A model generated the notes under the pieces. It was not told the origin of the DNA, made no database searches, and was given only the letters and a program-made list of their open reading frames with translations. The position numbers and the translations under genes are program-made. 35,233 nt of DNA, from positions 1 through 35,233 of the forward strand of contig JAKFYL010000093.1 of NCBI GenBank assembly GCA_021730845.1, written 5' to 3'. The DNA comes from Planctomycetota bacterium. Lineage in GTDB: Bacteria > Planctomycetota > UBA1135 > GCA-002686595. Positions 8,957 through 17,382 of this stretch are shown here, piece after piece. How positions within the stretch are numbered: the first letter of the stretch is position 1; each line of letters begins with the position of its first letter.

Positions 8957-9370
8957 CTAGCCTCGAATCGTGCGCCAAGGATCCTCTTGGGACACGTCGA
9001 TCAGTGCCGGTCCGTCGAACACGGCCGGAGAGAGAATCGCCAGGAACACGACCGTCTCCCGAAACACGTTGTAGGTGCCGTGAACTTCGTTGGTGGGCAC
9101 GTGCGCCAGATCTCCGGCGCGCAAGATGCGCTTTTCGCGCCCGACCCACTGTTCTGCTTGGCCCGAAATGTAATACAGGGCCTCCTCCATGTGCGGATGG
9201 CGATGGAAGGCGTGCCCTGCGCCTGGCGGCATGCTGACGCGCACGATTTGGATCTGGCGGGCATCCGTGAGGCCGGCGCGACACAGCCATTCATGGGGGC
9301 CCCACGGGAGCACTTCGACCTGGGCCTCGCTGGAAGTGACAAAGCGCAGGCAATGTTCGCAGCTAGTCAT
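8957..9370 (-). CDS. Single-domain cupin protein
   Basis: A 137-residue cupin. Motif 1 is [19 protein letters not shown], giving metal ligands H56 or H58, H60 and E62 or E63. Motif 2 is [16 protein letters not shown], giving H97. Small cupins of this type bind a metal and act as isomerases, dioxygenases or sensors; this one cannot be assigned a substrate. Its ATG overlaps the TGA of the upstream TIM-barrel gene (ATGA, 9367-9370), so the two are co-transcribed and probably translationally coupled. The N-terminus has a CEHC pair (C4, C7) that could bind an extra metal. A longer frame to 9694 exists but is only the shadow of the upstream gene. Confidence 0.85.
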   Translation of the reverse strand: MTSCEHCLRFVTSSEAQVEVLPWGPHEWLCRAGLTDARQIQIVRVSMPPGAGHAFHRHPHMEEALYYISGQAEQWVGREKRILRAGDLAHVPTNEVHGTYNVFRETVVFLAILSPAVFDGPALIDVSQEDPWRTIRG

Positions 9371-10284
9371 CGCGATTTGCGCGCCGGCTTGGCGGCGGCG
9401 CGACCTCCCGTGCGCCGCGGCAGCCGCAGGCGCTTGAAGTGCTCGATCTGGGCCTTGATAGCGATTTCCGTAGGCAAACGCTCGGTGGAACTGGCGCCGT
9501 AGAAACCGTCGATGCCTTCCACGCGGTCGATGACGTACTGCGCGTCTTGCGGACTGGCGATCGGACCGCCGTGACACAGGCAAATCGTTTCCTTCCGGAC
9601 TCGTTTCGCGGCCTCGACGATGTGTTGGATGCGCGTGACGCAGGTGTCCAGAGACTTGGTCGACTTGGCTCCGATGGTGCCGCCGCTGGTGCAACCCATG
9701 TGGGCCACGACGATGTCCGCGCCGGCGCGCGTCATGGCCTCGGCCTCATCCGGGTTGAATGCGTAGGGCGTCGTGAGCAGGTCGAGCTCGTGAGCCAGCG
9801 CGATGCAGTCGACCTCCAGGCCAAATCCCATGCCGGTTTCCTCGAGCGTCGCGCGCAGCTCACCTTCGATCAATCCGACCGTGGGGAAGTTCTGGATGCC
9901 GGCGAAACCCAGGGCTTGGAGCTCGCGCAAGAACAGGCGCGGGATCATGAACGGGTCGGTGCCGCACACGCCGGCAAGTACCGGCGTATGCGCGACGACG
10001 GGCAGGATTTCCAGGGCCATTTCTTTGACGATCTGGTTGGCGTTTCCGTAGGGCATCAAGCCCGCGGTCGATCCGCGTCCAGCCATGCGGTAGCGGCCGG
10101 AGTTGTAGACGATCAACAAATCGATGCCGCCGGCCTCTTCGCTCTTGGCAGAAATGCCAGTCCCCGCACCTCCGCCGATGATCGCCTCGCCGCGCGCGAT
10201 TTGGGCGCGAAAGCGCTCGAGAATCTTGCGCCTGGATTGCGCTTGTGCCGGACGATCGGGGCGCGGGCGGGCAGACTTGCTCAT
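9367..10284 (-). CDS. TIM-barrel 'phosphoenolpyruvate hydrolase'-family protein
   Basis: A 305-residue protein of the PEP_hydrolase/TIM-barrel family (PF09370 type), the domain that forms the C-terminal half of plant and fungal Tm-1-like proteins. Features include [33 protein letters not shown] near residues 37-70, GVCGTDPFM and [14 protein letters not shown] in the middle, [14 protein letters not shown], and [11 protein letters not shown] followed by [14 protein letters not shown] near the C-terminus. The tail is basic. The biochemical activity of this family is not well established despite its name. It is divergent from the UPF0261 gene and overlaps the cupin gene by four bases, so I infer one pathway. 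No strong ribosome-binding site precedes the ATG. Confidence 0.85.
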   Translation of the reverse strand: MSKSARPRPDRPAQAQSRRKILERFRAQIARGEAIIGGGAGTGISAKSEEAGGIDLLIVYNSGRYRMAGRGSTAGLMPYGNANQIVKEMALEILPVVAHTPVLAGVCGTDPFMIPRLFLRELQALGFAGIQNFPTVGLIEGELRATLEETGMGFGLEVDCIALAHELDLLTTPYAFNPDEAEAMTRAGADIVVAHMGCTSGGTIGAKSTKSLDTCVTRIQHIVEAAKRVRKETICLCHGGPIASPQDAQYVIDRVEGIDGFYGASSTERLPTEIAIKAQIEHFKRLRLPRRTGGRAAAKPARKSR

Positions 10285-10418
10285 GGAGGTTGCTTGGAGT
10301 GATGACAGATGCGGACTTGCGGGCGATCCCGCGACCCCGAGAAGTCCCTACCTTGCCTTGGCCTAGCCGCGGCGTCTACAGGCCTTGCCGCGCCCGGCCT
10401 GCTTACAATGCCCGCGCC

Positions 10419-11636
10419 ATGGCTGTATTTCTCGTTGCCACGCTCGACACCAAAGGGGAGGAGGCTGCATTCGTGGCCTCCCGACTGGCCCAAGCAGGAG
10501 TTGATGTCGCGGTGGTGGACGCGGGCTGCCTGGGGGAGCCGCGCGGCCAGGCCCACGTGACGCGCGACATGGTGTTCGCCGCAGCGGGTAGCTCGTTGCA
10601 CGAAATGCGTCAGCGCGGAGACCGCGGAATAGCGGTTGGCACGGCCGCGCGCGGCGTGGCCGAGATCGTGCTGCACGAATTTCGAGCCGGGCGCGTCGAC
10701 GGCGTGCTGGCCATCGGCGGAGGCGCAGGGACGACCATCGGCACCGCAGCGATGCGCGCACTTCCGATTGGCGTGCCCAAACTCATGGTCAGCACCCTGG
10801 CGTCCGGCGAGGTGGGTCATTTCGTGGGCGACAAGGACGTGCTGATGCTGAACTCGGTCGTGGATCTGGCGGGCATCAATCGCATCAGTCGCGTGGTGCT
10901 CACGCGCGCCGCCCAGGCCATGGCCGGTATGCTGCGCGGCGGCGAACTGACGCATCCGGGCGACCGCGCTCTGGTGGCTGCGAGCATGTTCGGCGTAACC
11001 ACGCCCTGCGTGCAGGCAGCTCGAGCGGTGCTCGAAGCTGCCGGCTTCGAAGTGCTGGTGTTTCACGCGACCGGCAGCGGCGGCAAGACCCTCGAATCGC
11101 TCGCCAAGGACGGCCTCCTAGCCGGCGTGCTGGATGTCACGACCACGGAATTGGCCGACGAGCAAGTTGGCGGATTTCTCAGCGCGGGCCCTGAGCGATT
11201 GACTGCCGCCGGACGGCATGGAGTGCCCCAGGTGGTATCGGTGGGGGCTTTGGACATGGTGAACTTCCACGGGCGCGCTACGGTTCCCGAGCGGTTTGCC
11301 GGGCGCAAGCTGTACGAACACAACGAACACGTGACCTTGATGCGCACCAGCGCCAGCGAGTGCCGCGAACTCGGGCGCGAAATCGGGCGCAAACTCGCTG
11401 CCGCGCGCGGGCCGGCCGAGATTGTGTTTCCCGGGCGCGGCATCTCGGCCTACGATGCGCCCGGTGGTCCGTTTCATGATCCCATGGCCCGCGCCGAGCT
11501 ACTCGCCGGACTCGAGGAAACACGCGGCGCCGTGCCGCTGCATCACCTGGACTTGCACATCAACGACGCGGCGTTTTCGCGCTTCGTTGCCGAACGACTG
11601 ATCGCTCTCATGGGCGCGAGCGCGCCCAGTCATTGA
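10419..11636 (+). CDS. UPF0261 / Tm-1-like ATP-binding protein
   Basis: A 405-residue protein of the UPF0261 family (Tm-1-like ATP-binding domain, PF06792). The diagnostic start is MAVFLVATLDTKGEE, with DTKGEE at residues 10-15. A glycine-rich nucleotide-binding region follows (VLAIGGGAGTTIGTAAMRAL) with PKLMVSTLASG and VGDKDVLMLNSVVDLAGIN. The C-terminal half has FHATGSGGKTLE, TTTELADE and FPGRGISAYDAPGGPFHDP. Tm-1 of tomato fuses this domain to a TIM barrel; here the halves are separate divergent genes. I chose ATG 10419 because all homology-like sequence begins there. TACAAT ends nine bases upstream and no Shine-Dalgarno is visible. It is the first gene of the ABC transporter run, with an 11-base gap to the next gene. 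Confidence 0.9.
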   Translation: MAVFLVATLDTKGEEAAFVASRLAQAGVDVAVVDAGCLGEPRGQAHVTRDMVFAAAGSSLHEMRQRGDRGIAVGTAARGVAEIVLHEFRAGRVDGVLAIGGGAGTTIGTAAMRALPIGVPKLMVSTLASGEVGHFVGDKDVLMLNSVVDLAGINRISRVVLTRAAQAMAGMLRGGELTHPGDRALVAASMFGVTTPCVQAARAVLEAAGFEVLVFHATGSGGKTLESLAKDGLLAGVLDVTTTELADEQVGGFLSAGPERLTAAGRHGVPQVVSVGALDMVNFHGRATVPERFAGRKLYEHNEHVTLMRTSASECRELGREIGRKLAAARGPAEIVFPGRGISAYDAPGGPFHDPMARAELLAGLEETRGAVPLHHLDLHINDAAFSRFVAERLIALMGASAPSH

Positions 11637-11647
11637 CTCAACCTGCC

Positions 11648-13057
11648 ATGAACAAGCTGCAATCGACCTGGATTTCGACGCTACTGCTTACGTCGCTGCT
11701 GAGCTGCGGCGAAAAGGCGCCGGCTCCCGACGCAGTCGGGACCGATTCCAAATCAGGCGCCAAGTCGGCCGCCAAGACACCCGCCTCGCAGTCGCCCAGC
11801 CCGGCAGCCGTTCCTGCTCCGGCGGGAAAGCAATCGATCACGGTGTGGTGGTTTCAGTGGGCGCCTGCGGACGGGTTGGCGGAGCTGGGCCGCGAGTTCG
11901 AAGCCGAGACCCAGATCGCGGTCAAGGTCGAACAGATTCCGCTTTCCAGCTACCAAGAAAAGGTGTTCCTGGAGTTCGGCGGTTCGAAGACCAGCTTCGA
12001 TGTGGTCATCGGCGATAGCCAATGGATCGGTCGCGGCGCGAGCAAGGGTCTGTACCTGGAACTGACGCAGTGGCTTCCGACCGTAGTCGACTTGGCTTCG
12101 ATCCACCCGCGTGCCGCGCGCTACTTGTGCGAGTACCCCGAAGGCTCCGGCAAATGGTTCGCGGCGCCTTGCGAAACGGACGCGGTGGGCATGGCCTACC
12201 GCAAGGACTGGTTCGAGGACGCCGCCGAGAAGGCCGCCTTCCAGAAGAAGTACGGCCGCGAGTTGCGTGTTCCCGACACTTGGGAGGAGTTCCTGCAGGT
12301 GGCGACGTTTTTCCAGCGCCCCGCGGACAAGCGCTTTGGCTGCGCGATTCCCAGTGATCGGGCCTATGACGGGCTGACCATGGGCTTCCAAAACGTCCTG
12401 TGGGCTTTCGGGGGCACTTGGCACGCGGAGAACTCCAACAAGGTGGTGGGGCACCTGGACACCCAAGGCACGATCGACGCCGTCGAGTTCTACAGGCAGA
12501 TCGTGAATCTAGGACCGCGCGGAGCGGAGCGCCTCGACTATGGCCAAGTGCTCGAGGCCTTCACGAACGGGTCGACTGCCATGCTGCTCAACTACTTCGC
12601 CTTCTTCCCCGGGATCCACAAGCAGTTCGGAAACAAGGTGGGTTTTGCGGTCGTGCCCGCCCACAAAGGCAAGCGCGTGGCCTCGCTCGGCGGACAGGGC
12701 TTCTCGATCTCGACCAAAGTGCCCGCCTCGCAGCAGGAGCTGGCCAAAAAATTCATCGCTTGGTTCCTGCAGCGCAAGGTGCAAGAGAAGTGGATCACCA
12801 AGCCGGCCGGTTTCACGGCCAATGCGCAGATCTTGGCCAGCCCAGAGTTTCGCGCCCTGACGCCTTACAACGGTCCATTCGCCGATTCGATCGATTCGAT
12901 GCGAGATTTTTGGAACGTGCCGTGCTTCAACGAGCTGCTCAGCGTGACGCAGCGCTACGTGGGCATGGCGGTGGACGGTGAACTGCCGGCCAGGGAAGCA
13001 CTGCAGCTCTTGGCCGAGGAGAAAGAGCGCATCTTGGCCGAGGCGGGGCTGCTCTAG
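11648..13057 (+). CDS. Sugar-type ABC transporter substrate-binding lipoprotein
   Basis: A 469-residue extracellular solute-binding protein (family 1, sugar/glycerol-phosphate type). MNKLQSTWISTLLLTSLLSC is a lipoprotein signal with the lipid-modified cysteine at C20, followed by a Pro/Ala/Ser linker to about residue 62. The mature domain opens with ITVWWFQWAPADGLAELGREFEAET and contains DVVIGDSQWIGRGASKGLYLELT and an EDAAEKAAFQKKYG segment before PDTWEEFLQVATFF. This order is standard for the family. The frame also has a TTG at 11633 that would overlap the UPF0261 stop, but the ATG gives the better signal peptide. It captures the substrate and hands it to the two permeases encoded next. Confidence 0.9.
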   Translation: MNKLQSTWISTLLLTSLLSCGEKAPAPDAVGTDSKSGAKSAAKTPASQSPSPAAVPAPAGKQSITVWWFQWAPADGLAELGREFEAETQIAVKVEQIPLSSYQEKVFLEFGGSKTSFDVVIGDSQWIGRGASKGLYLELTQWLPTVVDLASIHPRAARYLCEYPEGSGKWFAAPCETDAVGMAYRKDWFEDAAEKAAFQKKYGRELRVPDTWEEFLQVATFFQRPADKRFGCAIPSDRAYDGLTMGFQNVLWAFGGTWHAENSNKVVGHLDTQGTIDAVEFYRQIVNLGPRGAERLDYGQVLEAFTNGSTAMLLNYFAFFPGIHKQFGNKVGFAVVPAHKGKRVASLGGQGFSISTKVPASQQELAKKFIAWFLQRKVQEKWITKPAGFTANAQILASPEFRALTPYNGPFADSIDSMRDFWNVPCFNELLSVTQRYVGMAVDGELPAREALQLLAEEKERILAEAGLL

Positions 13058-13058
13058 A

Positions 13059-13958
13059 GTGCAGGGCGCGAGACGCACGGCGAGGCCCGGCCGCCAGCGA
13101 TTGGGCTGGTGGCTGGTGGCGCCCACGCTTGTGTTACTGGTGGGATTCAACGTCTTCCCGCTGCTTTACAACGTCGTGCTCTCATTCACCAACGCCGAAC
13201 TGACTGGCGGCGAGCGGCGCAGCCTCGGCGGCGCCAACTACGGCCGGGTCTTCCGGGATCCGGTGTTTGCCGGAGCGCTGCGGCGCACGGCGTTGTTCGT
13301 GGCGTCGGTTGTGAGCGCGGAGCTGATCCTCGGGCTCGTGCTGGCGCTGGCCCTGGTGAAGCGCTTTCCAGGCAAGCACGTCGTTTTGACCTTGCTGCTC
13401 ATTCCGATGATGCTCTCGCCCGCGGTCATGGGCCTGTTCTGGGGCCTGATCCTCAACGGCAACTACGGCATCTTGAACCAAGCCCTAGGCGCGGCCGGAC
13501 TGAGTCAGCCCCAATGGCTCACCGATCGCGACCTGAAGTTCTGGTCGATCGTGTTGATCGACGTGTGGATGTGGACTCCGTTCATGATGTTGATCGCCCT
13601 GGCGGGACTAGGTGCGATTCCGCCATCGATCTATGAAGCGGCGCAAATCGACCGCGCCGGTCCGTGGCGCGTGTTTTGGCGCATCACCTTGCCCATGACG
13701 GCTCCCGTGCTGGGCCTAGCCGTGCTGTTTCGCGCAACCGACGCGCTCAAGCAATTCGACCTGGTCATGGCGACCACGGGGCCCAACGACGCCTCCACGC
13801 AGACGCTTTCGACGCTGCTGTACCAGGTGGTATTCCGAGATGGGAAAGTAGGACTGGGCAGCGCGTTCGCCTGCACGGTATTGGTGGTCGTGATGGCGCT
13901 GGCCACCGTGTTCACGCGCTACATCGACCGCATGCAGAAGACGGAGGCCGCGGCTTGA
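13059..13958 (+). CDS. ABC transporter permease, MalF/UgpA type
   Basis: A 299-residue inner-membrane permease with six predicted helices, the first at WWLVAPTLVLLVGFNVFPL. The cytoplasmic EAA loop that docks the ATPase is intact: EAAQIDRAGPWRVFWRITLP, with E193 and L211-P212. The start is a GTG (13059) one base after the stop of the binding-protein gene, in front of MQGARRTARPGRQRLGWW. The computed frame extends back into that gene, which I reject. It forms half of the membrane channel together with the next gene, whose TTG start overlaps its TGA. Confidence 0.9.
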   Translation: MQGARRTARPGRQRLGWWLVAPTLVLLVGFNVFPLLYNVVLSFTNAELTGGERRSLGGANYGRVFRDPVFAGALRRTALFVASVVSAELILGLVLALALVKRFPGKHVVLTLLLIPMMLSPAVMGLFWGLILNGNYGILNQALGAAGLSQPQWLTDRDLKFWSIVLIDVWMWTPFMMLIALAGLGAIPPSIYEAAQIDRAGPWRVFWRITLPMTAPVLGLAVLFRATDALKQFDLVMATTGPNDASTQTLSTLLYQVVFRDGKVGLGSAFACTVLVVVMALATVFTRYIDRMQKTEAAA

Positions 13959-14818
13959 AGTTGTTGCGCTGGCTCGTGATTGCAGGCTACTTGTTCGTCG
14001 CTACCTTGCCCCTGGTCTGGATGGGGCTGTCTTCGATCAAGCAGCGCGACGCGACGATCAGCGCCAACGCGCGTTTCGTGCCTTCGCTCTCAGCCCCGGT
14101 TGGCGAGGATTCGGCGCGCTTCGAGGCCACGCTCGATCCCTATCGGCAGCTAGCCCATGTGCACGCTGGCGCGAGGCAGAGCTTTTGGGGCCACCTCAAA
14201 AGCAGCGTCACGATCGGATTCCTATCGACCGCGGCCGCCGTGGTGCTTGGGAGCGCTTGCGCCTACGGGTTCAGCCGATTCCGATTGGCAGGCAAGCAGG
14301 ATTGGTTGTTCTTCATCCTTTCGACGCGCTTCATGCCGCCACTGGCAGTGGTCGTGCCGGTCTTGATCATGTACCGGCGCATGGACCTACAAGGCACGCA
14401 TTTGGGATTGGCGCTCCTGTACACGGTGTTCAACCTGTCCATGGCCGTGTGGCTGATGAAAGGCTTTCTCGACGAAATACCGCGCGCGTTCGAGGAGGCC
14501 GCCATGGTCGACGGCTATTCGCGAGCCCAGGCGTTCGTGCGCGTCGTCTTGCCCGAAGCCGCAACTGGTATGGCGGTGACAGCCGTGTTTTGCCTGATCT
14601 CGGCCTGGAATGAGTACGGCTTTGCCATGACCCTCAATAGCTCGGGCGCGGTCACGGTGCCGGCCTATTTCGCGGGCTTGCAAGGCAACATCGAGGGCAT
14701 GCCTTGGCCGCAAATAGCAGCCGGAGCGCTGGTGTTCGTCGCACCGATCGTGGCTTTCACCGTGCTCGTGCGCAAAAACTTGCTGCGCGGCATGACCTTT
14801 GGAACGATCAAACAGTGA
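13955..14818 (+). CDS. ABC transporter permease, MalG/UgpE type
   Basis: A 287-residue permease with six predicted helices, starting LLRWLVIAGYLFVATLPLVW. The EAA loop reads EEAAMVDGYSRAQAFVRVVLP and is complete. A periplasmic segment of about 60 residues after helix 1 (QRDATISANARFVPS, then FEATLDPYRQLAHV) is typical of this subfamily. The start is inferred as TTG 13955, overlapping the upstream stop (TTGA). Other TTG codons at 13961 and 13964 and a GTG at 13976 remain possible. It pairs with the preceding permease. Confidence 0.85.
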   Translation: MKLLRWLVIAGYLFVATLPLVWMGLSSIKQRDATISANARFVPSLSAPVGEDSARFEATLDPYRQLAHVHAGARQSFWGHLKSSVTIGFLSTAAAVVLGSACAYGFSRFRLAGKQDWLFFILSTRFMPPLAVVVPVLIMYRRMDLQGTHLGLALLYTVFNLSMAVWLMKGFLDEIPRAFEEAAMVDGYSRAQAFVRVVLPEAATGMAVTAVFCLISAWNEYGFAMTLNSSGAVTVPAYFAGLQGNIEGMPWPQIAAGALVFVAPIVAFTVLVRKNLLRGMTFGTIKQ

Positions 14819-15009
14819 GCACCCAGCGATCGGAACCCGTCGCTGCCGCTCAGATTGCAGAGCGCGTAGCCCTCGTCGGACTCTCTCTGGGAGTCGGATG
14901 CATGATTCAGCCCTGGTGGCGAGGAGGCATGCGCGTGGGCTTCTTCGTCACGGCCGCGTGCATTCTGGCTCAGATCGTGTGCAGCCACTGGCCGCGCCGC
15001 GCGCCATGA
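14815..15009 (+). CDS. Small two-helix membrane protein within the ABC operon
   Basis: A 64-residue protein starting at GTG 14815, which overlaps the permease stop (GTGA). It ends with a TGA overlapped by the ATG of the first ATPase gene (ATGA at 15006-15009). Two hydrophobic segments, VALVGLSLGVGCMIQPWW and VGFFVTAACILAQIVCSHW, are joined by a short RGGMR loop. The N-terminus is polar and the C-terminus basic (PRRAP). I do not recognise a family. Its position, coupled at both ends, argues that it is a real subunit or accessory of the transporter. GlpU, a small membrane protein in the rhizobial glycerol ABC operon, is a positional analogue only; I see no sequence match. Confidence 0.75.
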   Translation: MSTQRSEPVAAAQIAERVALVGLSLGVGCMIQPWWRGGMRVGFFVTAACILAQIVCSHWPRRAP

Positions 15010-16073
15010 GCTTCTTGGAGCTGCAGAGTCTGCGCAAGACCTGGCCGGACGGTACCCAAGCCGTGAAGAGCCTGGATCTGGCCATCGAGGCCGGTCAGTT
15101 CGTCGTGTTGCTTGGTCCGTCAGGCTGCGGCAAGACCACGACCTTGCGCATGGTGGCGGGACTCGAGCAACCCAGCTCGGGCAGTGTGCGACTGAATAGC
15201 CAAGACGTGACCCACGCCCCGCCTTCGGCGCGCGACATCGGTTTCGTGTTCCAGTTCCACGCTCTGTATCCGCATATGAGCGTGGAGCAGAATCTGCTGT
15301 TCCCCCTGGAAAACGTGGGAGTTCCAAAGGCCGAGCGGCGAGCGACGGTGGCGCGCGTCGCCGCGGCCTTGGGGCTAGACGGAATGCTCCGGCGCCGTCC
15401 GCGCGAACTCTCCGGCGGCGATCAACAACGCGTGGCCTTGGGGCGCGCCTTGGTGCGCAAACCGGCGCTGTGGCTCATGGACGAACCGCTAGGCATGCTC
15501 GACGCCGGCGAACGCGCGCACATGTGCGAGTTCTTGCGCGCCAAGCAGCTCGAGCACCGCGCCGCGACCATGTATGTCACCCACGACCAAGAGGAAGCCA
15601 TGCGTCTAGCCGACCGCGTCGTCGTCATGGACCGCGGAGAAGTGTTGCAGGATGGTCCACCCGGGATGGTGTACAGTGAGCCGCAATCGCTGTTCGTGGC
15701 GCGCTTCGTAGGGAGTCCAGGCATGAATCTGATCGAGGGCGATGCGCGCGCGGGCGTGTTCCAGGCACGCGGCACGAACATCCAGTGGGCCTTGCCGCAT
15801 CCGGTGCCAGACGGACCTGTGATCGTGGGTGCGCGGCCGGAAAACGTGCGCGTCGACGCGGAAGGTGCATTCACCGGACGAGTCGTGCTGGATGCCTTCG
15901 TAGGACCGTGCCGCTATGTCCACTTGGACAGCCCCGCTGGCCGCATCGTCGTGCGAGTTTCAGCGGACCAGAGCGCGCCCTCGGGAGGCCAGTGGCGCGT
16001 GGAGTTTGACCCACGGGCCTTGTGTTTGTTCGATCCGCGCACAGGTCGGCGTTTGAACGAGAGCCGAAGCTGA
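15006..16073 (+). CDS. ABC transporter ATPase, MalK/UgpC type (first of two)
   Basis: A 355-residue ATPase that powers sugar-type import. Walker A is GPSGCGKTT (37-45), the Q-loop Q83, the signature LSGGDQQR (135-142), Walker B LWLMDEP with D159 and E160, and the switch histidine H193 (VTHDQEEAM). The D-loop is LGMLDA, where family members usually have LSNLDA. The C-terminal part after about residue 240 is the MalK-type regulatory beta domain (GARPENVRVDAEGAFTGRV). The start ATG overlaps the upstream stop by four bases. It probably forms a heterodimer with the second ATPase. Confidence 0.9.
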   Translation: MSFLELQSLRKTWPDGTQAVKSLDLAIEAGQFVVLLGPSGCGKTTTLRMVAGLEQPSSGSVRLNSQDVTHAPPSARDIGFVFQFHALYPHMSVEQNLLFPLENVGVPKAERRATVARVAAALGLDGMLRRRPRELSGGDQQRVALGRALVRKPALWLMDEPLGMLDAGERAHMCEFLRAKQLEHRAATMYVTHDQEEAMRLADRVVVMDRGEVLQDGPPGMVYSEPQSLFVARFVGSPGMNLIEGDARAGVFQARGTNIQWALPHPVPDGPVIVGARPENVRVDAEGAFTGRVVLDAFVGPCRYVHLDSPAGRIVVRVSADQSAPSGGQWRVEFDPRALCLFDPRTGRRLNESRS

Positions 16074-17173
16074 TGAACTCGGTCGACGATCGCGACAAGC
16101 CCGGTAGTCCTGCGCTCTTGGAGCCCAAAATGCTCACCATCCGCGGCCTGACCAAGCGCTTTGGTTCGGTGCGTGCACTGGACGGAGTCGATCTCGACGT
16201 CGGAGCGAAAGAGTTCGTGGTCGTGCTCGGGCCTACGGGCTCCGGAAAGACCACGCTCTTGCGCGCCATCGCCGGCTTGGAAACGCCGGAAGGCGGCGTG
16301 ATTCGATTTGCGGGCCAAGACGCGGCCGAACTCTCACCCGCCGAGCGCGACGTGGCCTTGGTGTTCCAGAACTTTTCGCTGTATCCCGGCCAAAGTGTGC
16401 GCGCGAACCTCGAGTTTCCCTTGCGCGCGCCGGGTCGCGGCTTGACGCCGGCTCAAGTTGCCGAGCGCGTGGATTGGGCCGCCAAGCTGCTGCACATCGA
16501 GCATCTGCTCGCGCGGCCCTCGCGCCAGCTCTCGGGAGGGGAGATGCAACGAGTCGCCATCGGCCGGGCGATCGTGCGCAGGCCGCGCCTGTTCTTGATG
16601 GATGAGCCGCTCACCAACCTCGACGCCAAGCTGCGCGAGGAGCTGCGCGTCGAATTGCGCGAGTTGGCGCGCAGTCTTGGAACGCCGGTGCTTTGGGTTA
16701 CCCACGACCAGGCCGAGGCGCTGTCCATGGCCGACCGCGTGGCCGTGCTGAGCGCCGGCAAGATCTTGCAGGCCGCGACGCCCATGGAAGTGTACTCGCG
16801 CCCCGTTTCGCCGCATGTCGCGCGTCTCTTGGGCTCGCCGCCGATGAATGTGCTGCATGTCCAGCGACGCGAGGCATGGTGGTGTGCGCAAGACGGAACG
16901 CCCCTGTGTCCGGCACAGGCCACCGCTCCGATGCGGGCCCAACTGGGATTTCATCCCGAACACGCCGTTCCCACCGGCGGTCCCAGCGAGGCCATTGTGC
17001 GCGTGGTCGAAGACGTGGGCCCGGTCAAGATCGTCGTTGTGGAATGGGCCGGTGCACTGGTGCACCTGCAAGCCGACAAGACGTGCGCTTTGGTCGCTGG
17101 CGCGCGCGTGCGGCCGCAAGTGGACTCGAGCCGAGTGGTCATCTGGCCCGATGGACCGCTTGAGCGCTCATAG
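16073..17173 (+). CDS. ABC transporter ATPase, MalK/UgpC type (second of two)
   Basis: A 366-residue paralog of the preceding ATPase, overlapping it by one base (TGATG). Walker A is GPTGSGKTT (53-61), the signature LSGGEMQR (153-160), Walker B LFLMDEP with D177 and E178, the D-loop LTNLDA, and the switch H211 (VTHDQAEALS). A C-terminal regulatory domain follows (HPEHAVPTGGPSEAIVRVVEDVG). The first 20 residues are a polar extension; an internal ATG at 16130 (MLTIRG) could be the true start. Both ATPases look catalytically complete, unlike transporters that use a single MalK homodimer. This is the last gene of the run. Confidence 0.9.
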   Translation: MNSVDDRDKPGSPALLEPKMLTIRGLTKRFGSVRALDGVDLDVGAKEFVVVLGPTGSGKTTLLRAIAGLETPEGGVIRFAGQDAAELSPAERDVALVFQNFSLYPGQSVRANLEFPLRAPGRGLTPAQVAERVDWAAKLLHIEHLLARPSRQLSGGEMQRVAIGRAIVRRPRLFLMDEPLTNLDAKLREELRVELRELARSLGTPVLWVTHDQAEALSMADRVAVLSAGKILQAATPMEVYSRPVSPHVARLLGSPPMNVLHVQRREAWWCAQDGTPLCPAQATAPMRAQLGFHPEHAVPTGGPSEAIVRVVEDVGPVKIVVVEWAGALVHLQADKTCALVAGARVRPQVDSSRVVIWPDGPLERS

Positions 17174-17382
17174 ACAGTTCAATGCCGTGCGCGGAGCAGG
17201 TGCACCCGCCAGGCTCAGGCCGGAGCAAGTACCACGGACCTATGAATCAGGACCACACCAAGGCATCAACTCGAAGTCGATTGCCGCAGTAAGTGCAACG
17301 GATTCGGGAGCCGAAAATTCTGGATCTCGACCGAAGAACTGGGCTTGTACATGGAGGAAGCCTGGGACCTCCGCGCAAGTGA

